Shown here: positions 1-5,026 of the stretch, one piece after another | How the letters are laid out: each line of letters starts with the position of its first letter | Position numbering within the stretch: position 1 is the stretch's first letter | NCBI GenBank assembly: GCA_905202605.1 | Contig: CAJKSU010000196.1 | Coordinates: 1 to 5,026, forward strand | Direction: 5' to 3' | Length of the DNA: 5,026 nucleotides | Origin: an uncultured Eubacteriales bacterium | Lineage (GTDB): Bacteria; Bacillota; Clostridia; Oscillospirales; Oscillospiraceae | Made by a program: the position numbers and the translations under genes | Notes under the pieces: model-generated | Told to the model about the DNA's origin: nothing | What the model saw: the letters and a program-made list of their open reading frames with translations, nothing else | Database searches by the model: none

Positions 1-179
1 CACCTTTTTCTGCCGAAAAATCTCTTGTCAAACTCTCTTGCCGATTTATGCGGTATTATCCAAGAAATTTTCGCATCTCCACAGAAGCTTCACAGGAATG
101 TTATAAATTATTCAAGGAATGCTGAGGAAAAATCCACATTTCCCTGATATTCTGTGTTTATAAAAAGATAAGAGAGCGA

Positions 180-1094
180 ATGACGATGAAGAAAAGAAAC
201 GTATGCAGACTGGCATCCATTTTGCTGGTCATGACGGTTCTGCTTGCGGGATCATTTGGCACCATGACGGCACTGGCCTTCGATGACAGCTACCGGGAGT
301 TTAAACCGCCCAGAGAGATCCCCAGCGCTCCCAAGTGGGAGCAGCAGGAGGTTACCTGCCAGTCCGGAGACAATACCCTCCGCGGCACCCTGACGATTCC
401 TAAGGACCATGACGATCAAATTCCCGTGGCAATCCTGCTCCACGGCTTGAATACGGACCGCAGCTGGTGTGACGATATCGCATGGATGCTGGCGGATCAT
501 GGAATTGCCAGCGTTCGGTTCGACTTTGACGGCAACGGTGCAAGCGATGGCGCACAGGAGGATATGACAATTTCCTCTGAGGTTCAGGACACCATTGCGA
601 TGCTCGATTACGTGGAAGGCTTGGAGTTTACCGATCCGGACAATATTTTCATGGTAGGAAAGAGCATGGGCGCAGTGGATGCTGTGCTGGCTGCAAAGGG
701 GCGTGGCAGTGAAATTAAGGCCATGTGCCTCTGGTATCCCGGATTTGGCATTACCGACACCACCCGGCATGGCTTCCTGCTTGGCGCATTCTTTAACCCC
801 ATTGACCCGCCGGACACGCTGGAGGCGGTAGGCTATACCTACGGCAAGGCGTTCCTGCGGGAGGCGCAGACGCTGGATTACCAGAGTGCCTGCGAAGCTT
901 ATTCCGGGCCGGTGATGATCCTCCACGGTGATGCGGATTTTATAGCCCCCATCAGCTACAGTTATGAGGTGGAAAGCATTTTCCCAAACTGCACATTGCA
1001 GGTTGTTCCCGGTGGCTATCATGGCTTCTACGGCTGGCAGGAAATGAAGGCGCTCAATGATATGCTGGATTTCTTTGAAGCAAACATGGATTGA
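180..1094 (+). CDS. Secreted alpha/beta hydrolase, cinnamoyl/feruloyl-esterase-like
   Basis: The 304-residue product is a serine hydrolase of the alpha/beta fold, predicted to act outside the membrane. Residues 1-33 form a signal peptide: a KKR-type basic start, a hydrophobic core (about 11-29) and an ALA|F cleavage site after residue 33. Fold landmarks are HG at 88-89 (oxyanion region), SVRFDFDGNGASDG at 111-124, the nucleophile elbow G-K-S162-M-G, the acid in HGDAD (D253) and the catalytic His in GGYHGF (H281). The block order and the SVRFDF-G-SDG and D-Y-Q-S-A-C segments resemble Lactobacillus-type cinnamoyl esterases, but the substrate is unproven; peptidase S33-like or acyl-esterase roles remain possible. 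The weak ribosome site (AGAGAG at 171-176) is only 3 bases from this ATG but 9 from the in-frame ATG at 186, so translation may really start at residue 3. The gene stands alone, converges on the recombinase gene and probably belongs to the host chromosome. Confidence 0.9.
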   Translation: MTMKKRNVCRLASILLVMTVLLAGSFGTMTALAFDDSYREFKPPREIPSAPKWEQQEVTCQSGDNTLRGTLTIPKDHDDQIPVAILLHGLNTDRSWCDDIAWMLADHGIASVRFDFDGNGASDGAQEDMTISSEVQDTIAMLDYVEGLEFTDPDNIFMVGKSMGAVDAVLAAKGRGSEIKAMCLWYPGFGITDTTRHGFLLGAFFNPIDPPDTLEAVGYTYGKAFLREAQTLDYQSACEAYSGPVMILHGDADFIAPISYSYEVESIFPNCTLQVVPGGYHGFYGWQEMKALNDMLDFFEANMD

Positions 1095-1098
1095 CGAA

Positions 1099-1132
1099 AA
1101 GCGGTCGCTGCTCTTTGGGGCAGTGACCGCTT
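1099..1132. terminator. Hairpin terminator between convergent genes
   Basis: Two 13-base arms (1099-1111 and 1120-1132, AAGCGGTCGCTGC against GCAGTGACCGCTT) pair with a single G-T wobble around an 8-base loop. The hairpin starts 5 bases after the hydrolase stop codon and lies 20 bases beyond the stop of the opposing recombinase/SpoVT gene. On the + strand it is followed by a loosely T-rich stretch. On the - strand it is followed by four Ts. It probably terminates transcription from both sides, although neither U-tract is ideal. Confidence 0.75.
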
Positions 1133-1152
1133 CTGTGTGGTTTGGTTCCGAC

Positions 1153-1602
1153 TCAAGGTTCCATCTGCTGCCCAAGAAAACCTGCCACGGTCTGGCAGAC
1201 CTTGCGTTCCGTCTCCCCCACCGGAGCGGATTTGTCGTCCATCAGAACCATAACGCAGCCCATCAGGTCACCGCCGGACAGAATCGGCGCGGCAACACCC
1301 AGATAGTAGCCGTCCACGCTCTCTGCGGCCCGGATTCGGCTGCCGCCGGCATAGCAGTAGGGCTTCCGCTGCTCCATGATCCGTTCCAGCTCCCGTGAAT
1401 TCTGCTTGTCCATCAAATCTCGCTTCGGCGCACCGCTGAGGGCAATGATTGCGTCTCGGTCAGAAACTGCCGCAATATGCCCGGTGTTCCGTCCCAGACT
1501 GTCGCAGATCTGCGTTGCGAATTCGCCAAGCTCCCCCATGGGGGAGTATTTTTTGAAAATTACCTCACCGTCTTTTTCTGTGAAAATCTCCAACGGGTCG
1601 CC
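1153..1602 (-). pseudogene. spoVT: 3' part of spoVT (AbrB-domain remnant plus GAF domain), 5' end missing
   Basis: This is the last 149 codons of the recombinase frame, listed separately because its origin differs. SpoVT is a late forespore transcription regulator of endospore formers, about 178 residues long, with an N-terminal AbrB swapped-hairpin DNA-binding domain and a C-terminal GAF domain of unknown ligand. The portion here begins at GDPLEIF, equivalent to B. subtilis residue ~31, and runs to the normal SpoVT end (AGFLGQQMEP). What is lost is the first ~30 residues, which hold the LGR-VVIPKEIRR DNA-binding element. It therefore cannot act as a normal SpoVT as it stands. 149 plus the missing 30 gives the expected full length, so the break is clean and nothing downstream is lost. 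Identity is by recalled family sequence; I judge it strong. Confidence 0.88.
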
Positions 1603-3300
1603 GTTGCTGATAACATTGACACGGAAAACCTTGTCCTCATGTTTCTTAGCGGACTGGATCAGCGTGGTTTCGATATTTTCCGTGCCTTCCTCAAAATTTA
1701 TGGCGTTCTCCATGGTACACTGTAGGATCGTGTCGATGTCCGGCTGGAGCTTGATCTCCAAATGATCCTCGTAGACGAGAATCTGGTCAATCAGCAGCTC
1801 CAGATCGCCCCGCTCCAGCTTGTCCTTTTCCAGAATGTCGCGGAATACGTCGATGGCGGTCTTGGCCACGCGGTTCACCTGAATGATGGTGTTGCGCTTG
1901 TCGGACAAGAGGCCAATTTGATGGTTCAGGCCGTCAATCTTCTTTTGCAGCTCCGATTCCATTTCATCGTACATGGCATCCAGAGCTTCCTCATTTTCCG
2001 GGTGCTTCATGATGTCCCGGATACGCTGGCGCTTTGTGACCTTCAATTCCTCGTAGAGATCCTCCAGCACCTCCGCCAAATTGTCGGCGGACTGCTCCGT
2101 CTCCACCACCTGATCGTTTTCCCGCTTCAGTTCCTCGTTGAGCTCCGACAGCATGGCGGCGGAATTGTCCGCCAGCTTCCGCACATAGGTTTTCAGCAGC
2201 TCGTCCAGCTTGTCCACCCGAATGTGGTGGCTGGTACAGCCCTTGAGGCCGCGGCGGTGATAGGTGCCGCAGGTGTAGGCCGGGGACAGGTCGCTGCGGC
2301 TCATGGCAAACATGGGACTGCCGCAGTCCCCGCACTGGAGAAAGCCGGAGTACACGTTGTCGTTGACCTTTACTCCCCGGTAGTTTGATCGAGTGCGCTT
2401 TTCCCGGAGGGCGCGGGTGGTGGCGAAGGTGCGGTAGTCGATGATGGGCTGGTGGTGGTTCTCAATGACGATATGCTCCCCATCGTCCCGCTTGATCTCC
2501 TTGCCGTTGATCTTAGCCCGGGTGTATTTCCCCTGCCGGAGGGTGCCGATATAAAAATCGTTGTCCAGAATCGTCTGGATCGTCACGATGGCCCAGGCCG
2601 CCTTGGTCTGCCGCCTGCATTCCTTGCCTTCCGCCTCTTTGCGTATCTGCTCGGACATCCGCGGGGTGGGAACACCCATGTCGGTGAGATGGTTGGCGAT
2701 CTTCTTGTAGCCCCAGCCCTCGTCGTTGTAGAGGTCTAAAAGTCTACGGACGATCTCCGCCTCGGTGGGGATGATCTCAAACTCCTTGCGGCTGTTGATG
2801 AGATAGCCGTAAGGGGCGGCGCAGAGCCATTCGCCGTCTGCCTGCCGCCGCTTGATGACGTTCCGCACCTTCCGGGAGGTGTCCGTAACCGGCATCTCGT
2901 TCATGAGGAATTGAATCTGAATTTTCAGCCAGTCATCCCCGCTGGGAAAGTCGATGCCGTCACCAATGGAGATAATGCGGATGCCTGCATCCCGGAGATC
3001 CTCCAGCTCCACCAGACCCCGGGAGTTCCGGCGGGAGAATCGGGAGAAGTCCTTGACGATCAGAATATCGTATTTATGGCTCATAAGCCCCCGGCGCATC
3101 TCCTGATAGCCCTCCCGCTGCTCGAAGGTGTAGCCGGAGCGGTCCCGATCCTCGAAGAAGGTCAGGCGGCTGCCGGGAAAATAGTGCTTTACATAATCCT
3201 CGATGATGGACTTCTGGTTCTCAATGGAGATGTTTTTTTGATCCAGCTCATCGTCCACGGAAATACGGGCGTAGCACGCAATGTCAAATGTTTCAGTCAT
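1153..3300 (-). CDS. Large serine recombinase fused in frame to the C-terminal part of SpoVT
   Basis: The 715-residue protein is a site-specific recombinase that would cut and rejoin att sites for integration or excision of the element. Order of parts: resolvase catalytic domain (about 7-150) with nucleophile S14 in YARIS, R12, and the K83-D-F-S-R87-F-S-R90 helix; recombinase DNA-binding domain (about 160-300, APYGY to the ALREKR region); zinc ribbon with C323, C326, C344 and C355; coiled coil (about 375-475) typical of large serine integrases; and a closing segment to about 526-560. From G567 on the sequence is no longer recombinase: GDPLEIF, KKYSP, GELGEFA, DRD, LERIMEQR and GFLGQQME follow SpoVT from its residue ~31 to its end, including the GAF domain. 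Usual recombinases of this type are about 500-570 residues, so the tail is extra. The start lies 2 bases after the rhuM stop and has its own ribosome site (AAAGGTG, 3308-3314, 7-base spacing), implying coupled translation. No frameshift or stop interrupts the fusion, and all catalytic residues are present. Confidence 0.93.
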   Translation of the reverse strand: MTETFDIACYARISVDDELDQKNISIENQKSIIEDYVKHYFPGSRLTFFEDRDRSGYTFEQREGYQEMRRGLMSHKYDILIVKDFSRFSRRNSRGLVELEDLRDAGIRIISIGDGIDFPSGDDWLKIQIQFLMNEMPVTDTSRKVRNVIKRRQADGEWLCAAPYGYLINSRKEFEIIPTEAEIVRRLLDLYNDEGWGYKKIANHLTDMGVPTPRMSEQIRKEAEGKECRRQTKAAWAIVTIQTILDNDFYIGTLRQGKYTRAKINGKEIKRDDGEHIVIENHHQPIIDYRTFATTRALREKRTRSNYRGVKVNDNVYSGFLQCGDCGSPMFAMSRSDLSPAYTCGTYHRRGLKGCTSHHIRVDKLDELLKTYVRKLADNSAAMLSELNEELKRENDQVVETEQSADNLAEVLEDLYEELKVTKRQRIRDIMKHPENEEALDAMYDEMESELQKKIDGLNHQIGLLSDKRNTIIQVNRVAKTAIDVFRDILEKDKLERGDLELLIDQILVYEDHLEIKLQPDIDTILQCTMENAINFEEGTENIETTLIQSAKKHEDKVFRVNVISNGDPLEIFTEKDGEVIFKKYSPMGELGEFATQICDSLGRNTGHIAAVSDRDAIIALSGAPKRDLMDKQNSRELERIMEQRKPYCYAGGSRIRAAESVDGYYLGVAAPILSGGDLMGCVMVLMDDKSAPVGETERKVCQTVAGFLGQQMEP
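1586..1611. other. Candidate attachment-site junction (imperfect palindrome at the recombinase/SpoVT boundary)
   Basis: A dyad is centred between 1598 and 1599. The inner arms CAACGG (1591-1596) and CCGTTG (1601-1606) are perfect around the 4-base centre GTCG. After two mismatched positions on each side, ATC (1586-1588) matches GAT (1609-1611), so 18 of 22 arm positions pair. The centre falls in the G-D-P codons where the protein changes from recombinase to SpoVT sequence. Serine integrases cross over at a central dinucleotide flanked by inverted half-sites; TC/GA at 1598-1599 would be that dinucleotide. Function is inferred. Confidence 0.5.
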
Positions 3301-3302
3301 GT

Positions 3303-4328
3303 TTATTCACCTTTGAGATATTTCTCGGTTTGCCGATCAAATTCAGAAACATATGCCGCGTCCTGCTTTTTTCGGAACTCCTCGTAGATCGCCCCGACCT
3401 TTTTCACGGCGGCCTCCCGAGAGATATGTCCCTTGTTGTCCAATACTTGACGACGGTTGTTAGAAAGGAAACGGTCCGTCTCATTTAGCCAGTCCTGCAT
3501 ACTCATGAGCTGCTCGTCCTCCGCCATCAGCTCCGCGTAGTCGATGAACATTGTCACCAGACGATTCAGCCGGGACAGCTCTTTCTGATTGAGATAGTTC
3601 TTTGCCACCAGCGTATCGCTTTTCAGGATTTTCCCGTCGGGAGCGCCCTTCCATGTGGTGAGACCCATGGTGGGACTGTCTAGGGTAGCCCTCTCGGAAA
3701 TCAGCTCCGCCGCTGTTTTCCCGGTAACAGCATAGTGGAGCTTATTCTGCACAAAGGCATAAAAGGCTTTGGTAGTCTCGCTGTTTTTGTCATAGTCGTA
3801 GCTACACTGCTCAAACACATCTGCAATTTTCTGATAGGCTCGGCGCTCGCTTGCCCGAATCTCTCGGATGCGTTCCAGCAATTCATCAAAGTAATCTTTG
3901 CCAAAGGGCCGCCCGTTTTTCATCATCTCGTCATTGAGGACAAAGCCTTTTTGAATGTACTCCTTTAGGGTTTTGGTTGCCCACTGGCGGAAGCGGGTGG
4001 CCTTCTTGGAATTTACTCGGTAGCCAACTGCAATAATGGCATCAAGATTATAGAAGTTTGTGAGTTTCGTTTGGGTTTTACCTTGAATTGCCCCATGCTG
4101 AGTGGTTATTTCCAATTTGGAAACAACCATATTTTCTTCTAACTCGCCCTCAGTAAAAATGTTTTTCAGATGCTTACTAATTGCGGGTGTTTGGACATCA
4201 AAAAGCTCCGCTATGGCCTTTTGCGTCAGCCAAAACGTCTCATCCTTGAACACAACATTGATAAATTCTTTTCCGCTCTCGTCACTGTAAAGAAGAATTT
4301 CACCCTGATTTGCTATTTCATTTCCCAT
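3303..4328 (-). CDS. RhuM-family protein
   Basis: The 341-residue cytosolic protein belongs to the RhuM family, named from a Salmonella pathogenicity-island gene and common on mobile elements; its molecular role is not established. Seen here: an N-terminal helix-turn-helix-like segment (about 32-57, WLTQKAIAELF...ISKHLKNIF), the family signature YNLDAIIAVGYRVNSKKATRFRQWATKTLKEY split over about 93-124, the central ERRAYQKIADVF and FVQNKLHYAVTGKTAAELI blocks (161-210), and the C-terminal MGLTTWKG and KNYLNQKEL-RLN blocks. Length and block order fit an intact member. I prefer the ATG at 4328 because GGAGG (4337-4341) is 8 bases away; the in-frame ATG at 4334 is only 2 bases from it. The start overlaps the end of the broken Bro-N gene by 11 bases, and the stop lies 2 bases before the recombinase ATG, so all three share one transcript. 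It may act as a DNA-binding accessory or regulator for the element, which is inference. Confidence 0.9.
   Translation of the reverse strand: MGNEIANQGEILLYSDESGKEFINVVFKDETFWLTQKAIAELFDVQTPAISKHLKNIFTEGELEENMVVSKLEITTQHGAIQGKTQTKLTNFYNLDAIIAVGYRVNSKKATRFRQWATKTLKEYIQKGFVLNDEMMKNGRPFGKDYFDELLERIREIRASERRAYQKIADVFEQCSYDYDKNSETTKAFYAFVQNKLHYAVTGKTAAELISERATLDSPTMGLTTWKGAPDGKILKSDTLVAKNYLNQKELSRLNRLVTMFIDYAELMAEDEQLMSMQDWLNETDRFLSNNRRQVLDNKGHISREAAVKKVGAIYEEFRKKQDAAYVSEFDRQTEKYLKGE
3308..3314 (-). promoter_or_regulatory. Ribosome binding site of the recombinase, inside the end of rhuM
   Basis: AAAGGTG on the - strand lies 7 bases before the recombinase ATG (3300) and overlaps the last codons of the RhuM gene. 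Ribosomes finishing RhuM would stop next to this start, so output of the recombinase is probably tied to translation of RhuM. Confidence 0.65.
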
Positions 4329-4336
4329 TGTCATTT

Positions 4337-4341
4337 CCTCC
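4337..4341 (-). promoter_or_regulatory. Ribosome binding site deciding the rhuM start
   Basis: GGAGG on the - strand, located in the last codons of the broken Bro-N frame. It is 8 bases from the ATG at 4328 and only 2 from the ATG at 4334, which favours the shorter protein. Confidence 0.7.
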
Positions 4342-4591
4342 GGTGTTCTCTACTTTCTCTGGTAACTCCGCCGCCTCGGTCACAAGATCCGTTACAAGCT
4401 GCCGGAAGCTCTCGGCATTCTGGGACGTGACCACGGTTCGTCCCGTCTCCGCCTCCAGCGCCTTTCGGGCAACGCCTGCCACATTGCCGCCGCGGCGGGC
4501 GACCTTCTGGTTTTCGTCAAAGCCCTGTGGCCGCTCGGTGTTGGCAACGTCGGTCTTGTACCGTTTCCCGTCCTTGGGGGACTTCATTTTC

Positions 4592-4616
4592 AGTTGCTTA
4601 CAATTTGTAAGCAACT
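4592..4616. repeat. Perfect 25-base palindrome (12-base arms, 1-base centre)
   Basis: AGTTGCTTACAA (4592-4603) is followed by a single T and then its exact reverse complement (4605-4616). It lies inside the broken Bro-N gene, in the codons for LLTNCKQL. It has no U-tract on either strand, so it does not look like a terminator. It could be a protein-binding dyad, a product of templated quasi-palindrome repair, or chance within coding sequence. Confidence 0.85.
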
Positions 4617-4864
4617 CATCTGCCCCTTCTTCTTTAAGTCGTTTTTTAGTACCGCCCAATAAGTGCTGGCTTTCCGCGCCTCAGTTTGCTCCGTCAAAAC
4701 CGCCACAACGTCCACAACGGAGAAGTACCACTCCTCCTGCTGTTCATCTCAGGCTACGCGGATGTTTTGATCCTCAAAAAGCTGGATGCCGTCATTCTCT
4801 ATGTTGTTCATATGTGTCCTCCCCTCGTCTATAACGTAATTCTATATCATATTTATCTTTCAGT

Positions 4865-4899
4865 AAACAGTATATTATAGATAATATTGTACACTGTTT
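4865..4899. promoter_or_regulatory. Inverted repeat over the -10 box and start point (possible operator)
   Basis: AAACAGT (4865-4871) and ACTGTTT (4893-4899) are exact reverse complements. Inside them ATATTAT (4872-4878) and ATAATAT (4881-4887) are also exact reverse complements around a 2-base centre. The right side has five extra bases (TGTAC) between its inner and outer arms, so the dyad is not perfectly symmetric. It covers the -10 box and likely start point, a usual place for a repressor site. Which protein would bind is unknown; the Bro-N or RhuM family or an element-encoded regulator are guesses. Confidence 0.45.
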
Positions 4900-4914
4900 T
4901 GGGATCTTTGGCAA
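4886..4914 (-). promoter_or_regulatory. Sigma-A-type promoter for the Bro-N remnant, rhuM and recombinase operon
   Basis: Reading the - strand, TTGCCA (-35, 4914-4909) is separated by exactly 17 bases from TACAAT (-10, 4891-4886). Transcription would start near 4879 and give a leader of about 68 bases before the ATG at 4811. It is the best promoter in the window. A weaker second possibility is TTTACT with TAGAAT at 17-base spacing further downstream in the same AT-rich stretch. Confidence 0.7.
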
Positions 4915-4928
4915 GCGCCATTTTTTGC

Positions 4929-4954
4929 GGACGGAAGGAATGAACCTTCCGCCC
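4929..4954 (-). other. Hairpin downstream of the truncated gene at the right edge
   Basis: In the - strand RNA, GGGCGGAAGG pairs with CCTTCCGTCC (one G-U) around a 6-base loop. It starts 6 bases after the stop codon of the gene at 4961-5026. The base of the stem is followed by six As rather than Us, so it is not a classical intrinsic terminator in that direction. It may protect the 3' end of the upstream message or separate the two transcription units. Confidence 0.5.
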
Positions 4955-4960
4955 TTTGCA

Positions 4961-5026
4961 TTACCGCTCCATGGATGTGGACCGCTGTTTTTTCTCCTGC
5001 TGTACTGCCCGCTGGGCGCTGCGTCT
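4961..5026 (-). CDS. C-terminal 21 codons of an unidentified protein (cut by window edge)
   Basis: An open frame enters from the right edge and ends at TAA (4961-4963). The visible tail is RRSAQRAVQQEKKQRSTSMER: highly basic, rich in Gln and Lys, without a recognisable motif. Such tails are common on DNA-handling proteins of mobile elements, but no function can be assigned from 21 residues. That it is coding is supported by the hairpin and the new promoter that follow the stop; the frame alone is too short to prove it. Confidence 0.45.
   Translation of the reverse strand, partial: RRSAQRAVQQEKKQRSTSMER

Larger units (their letters stand above)
4318..4811 (-). pseudogene. Broken Bro-N/phage-antirepressor-like gene
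   Basis: The reading from ATG 4811 (M-N-N-I-E-N-D-G-I-Q-L-F-E-D-Q-N-I-R-V-A) is the start of the Bro-N family of mobile-element and phage antirepressor-like proteins. It has a good ribosome site (GGGGAGGA, 5-base gap). Three lesions are visible. First, codon 21 is TGA (4749-4751) where relatives have Trp before D-E-x-x-E-E-W-Y-F-S-V-V-D-V. Second, at a run of six A residues (4642-4647) the frame moves, so the family text continues (RLKEEGADELLTNCKQLKM) in another frame. Third, near 4533 the text jumps from KTDVANTE directly to PQGFDENQKVARRGGNVAG, the family's C-terminal part, so roughly 150-170 central residues are deleted. The remaining frame ends at 4318, overlapping the rhuM start. A 113-residue product from an ATG at 4659 is open but has no obvious ribosome site. 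The region probably survives as leader and coupling DNA for rhuM. Family assignment is from memory of relatives. Confidence 0.82.
1599..5026. mobile_element. One end of an integrative element inserted in spoVT (continues past the right edge)
   Basis: The boundary at about 1599 is set by the change from element-type recombinase to host SpoVT coding sequence. The recombinase gene sits at the very end of the element and reads outwards, as is usual for serine-integrase elements. Contents within the window are the recombinase, a RhuM-family gene, a decayed Bro-N gene, their shared promoter and the tail of a further gene. No relaxase, type IV secretion or phage structural gene is visible, so whether it is a conjugative element, a mobilisable element or a prophage is undecided. 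The far end, with the 5' part of spoVT, should lie beyond 5026. Confidence 0.65.

Noticed and set aside
25..59. TTGTCA and TATTAT as a promoter for the hydrolase
   Set aside because: The spacing is 23 bases, too long for a sigma-A promoter, and no better pair was found in 1-179; the hydrolase promoter is left uncalled.
252..1175. Long open frame on the - strand opposite the hydrolase
   Set aside because: It is antisense to a gene with a signal peptide and complete catalytic triad, its translation shows no recognisable domain, and it would run through the terminator hairpin.
1531..1546. Perfect 16-base palindrome CTCCCCCATGGGGGAG
   Set aside because: It encodes S-P-M-G-E within the well-conserved SpoVT segment KYSPMGEL, so coding constraint plus codon choice explains it; it is also 40 bases away from the junction.
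1762..2388. Open frame of about 208 codons on the + strand
   Set aside because: It lies opposite the coiled-coil and zinc-ribbon part of the recombinase; the Leu/Val/His-rich composition is that expected of an antisense shadow.
4310..4834. Open frame of about 174 codons on the + strand
   Set aside because: It is opposite the Bro-N remnant, is Ser/Pro/Arg-rich low-information sequence, and the - strand reading shows clear family text.
1..5026. CRISPR array, tRNA, rRNA or insertion sequence ends
   Set aside because: No regularly spaced repeats, no cloverleaf or rRNA-like sequence, and no transposase or terminal inverted repeats with target duplication were seen by eye.

Overview
The window looks like chromosomal DNA of an endospore-forming, moderately GC-rich Firmicute, probably a gut Clostridia/Oscillospiraceae-type organism. 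This rests on the sporulation gene spoVT, the AGGAGG-type ribosome binding sites, and a large serine recombinase with RhuM and Bro-N family partners. The assignment is by family resemblance only; no search was run.

Layout. Positions 1-179 are a short AT-rich intergenic stretch. A secreted alpha/beta hydrolase (cinnamoyl/feruloyl-esterase-like) lies on the + strand at 180-1094. It is followed by a strong hairpin (1099-1132) that separates it from everything to the right. All remaining genes lie on the - strand and read leftwards towards that hairpin. In transcription order they are: the last 21 codons of an unidentified gene (4961-5026), a hairpin, a good sigma-A-type promoter inside a dyad (4865-4914), a broken Bro-N/antirepressor-like gene (4318-4811), an intact RhuM-family gene (3303-4328), and a large serine recombinase (1153-3300). 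The last two are spaced and overlapped like a translationally coupled operon.

Main observation. The recombinase frame does not stop at its own natural end. Its last 149 residues are SpoVT from about residue 31 of that protein (GDPLEIF... to the C-terminal ...GFLGQQMEP), that is, the end of the AbrB-type domain plus the whole GAF domain. The simplest reading is that an integrative element has recombined into codon ~31 of spoVT, so that one attachment junction fuses the recombinase in frame to the 3' part of the host gene. The DNA-binding start of SpoVT is missing here and should lie at the far end of the element, outside the window. An imperfect palindrome (1586-1611) is centred exactly on the protein-level junction and is a good candidate crossover site. 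On this reading positions 1 to ~1598 are host chromosome and ~1599 to 5026 are one end of the element. This resembles the logic of skin-type elements that interrupt sporulation genes such as sigK and are removed by their own serine recombinase. Whether this element is excised during sporulation cannot be told from the window.
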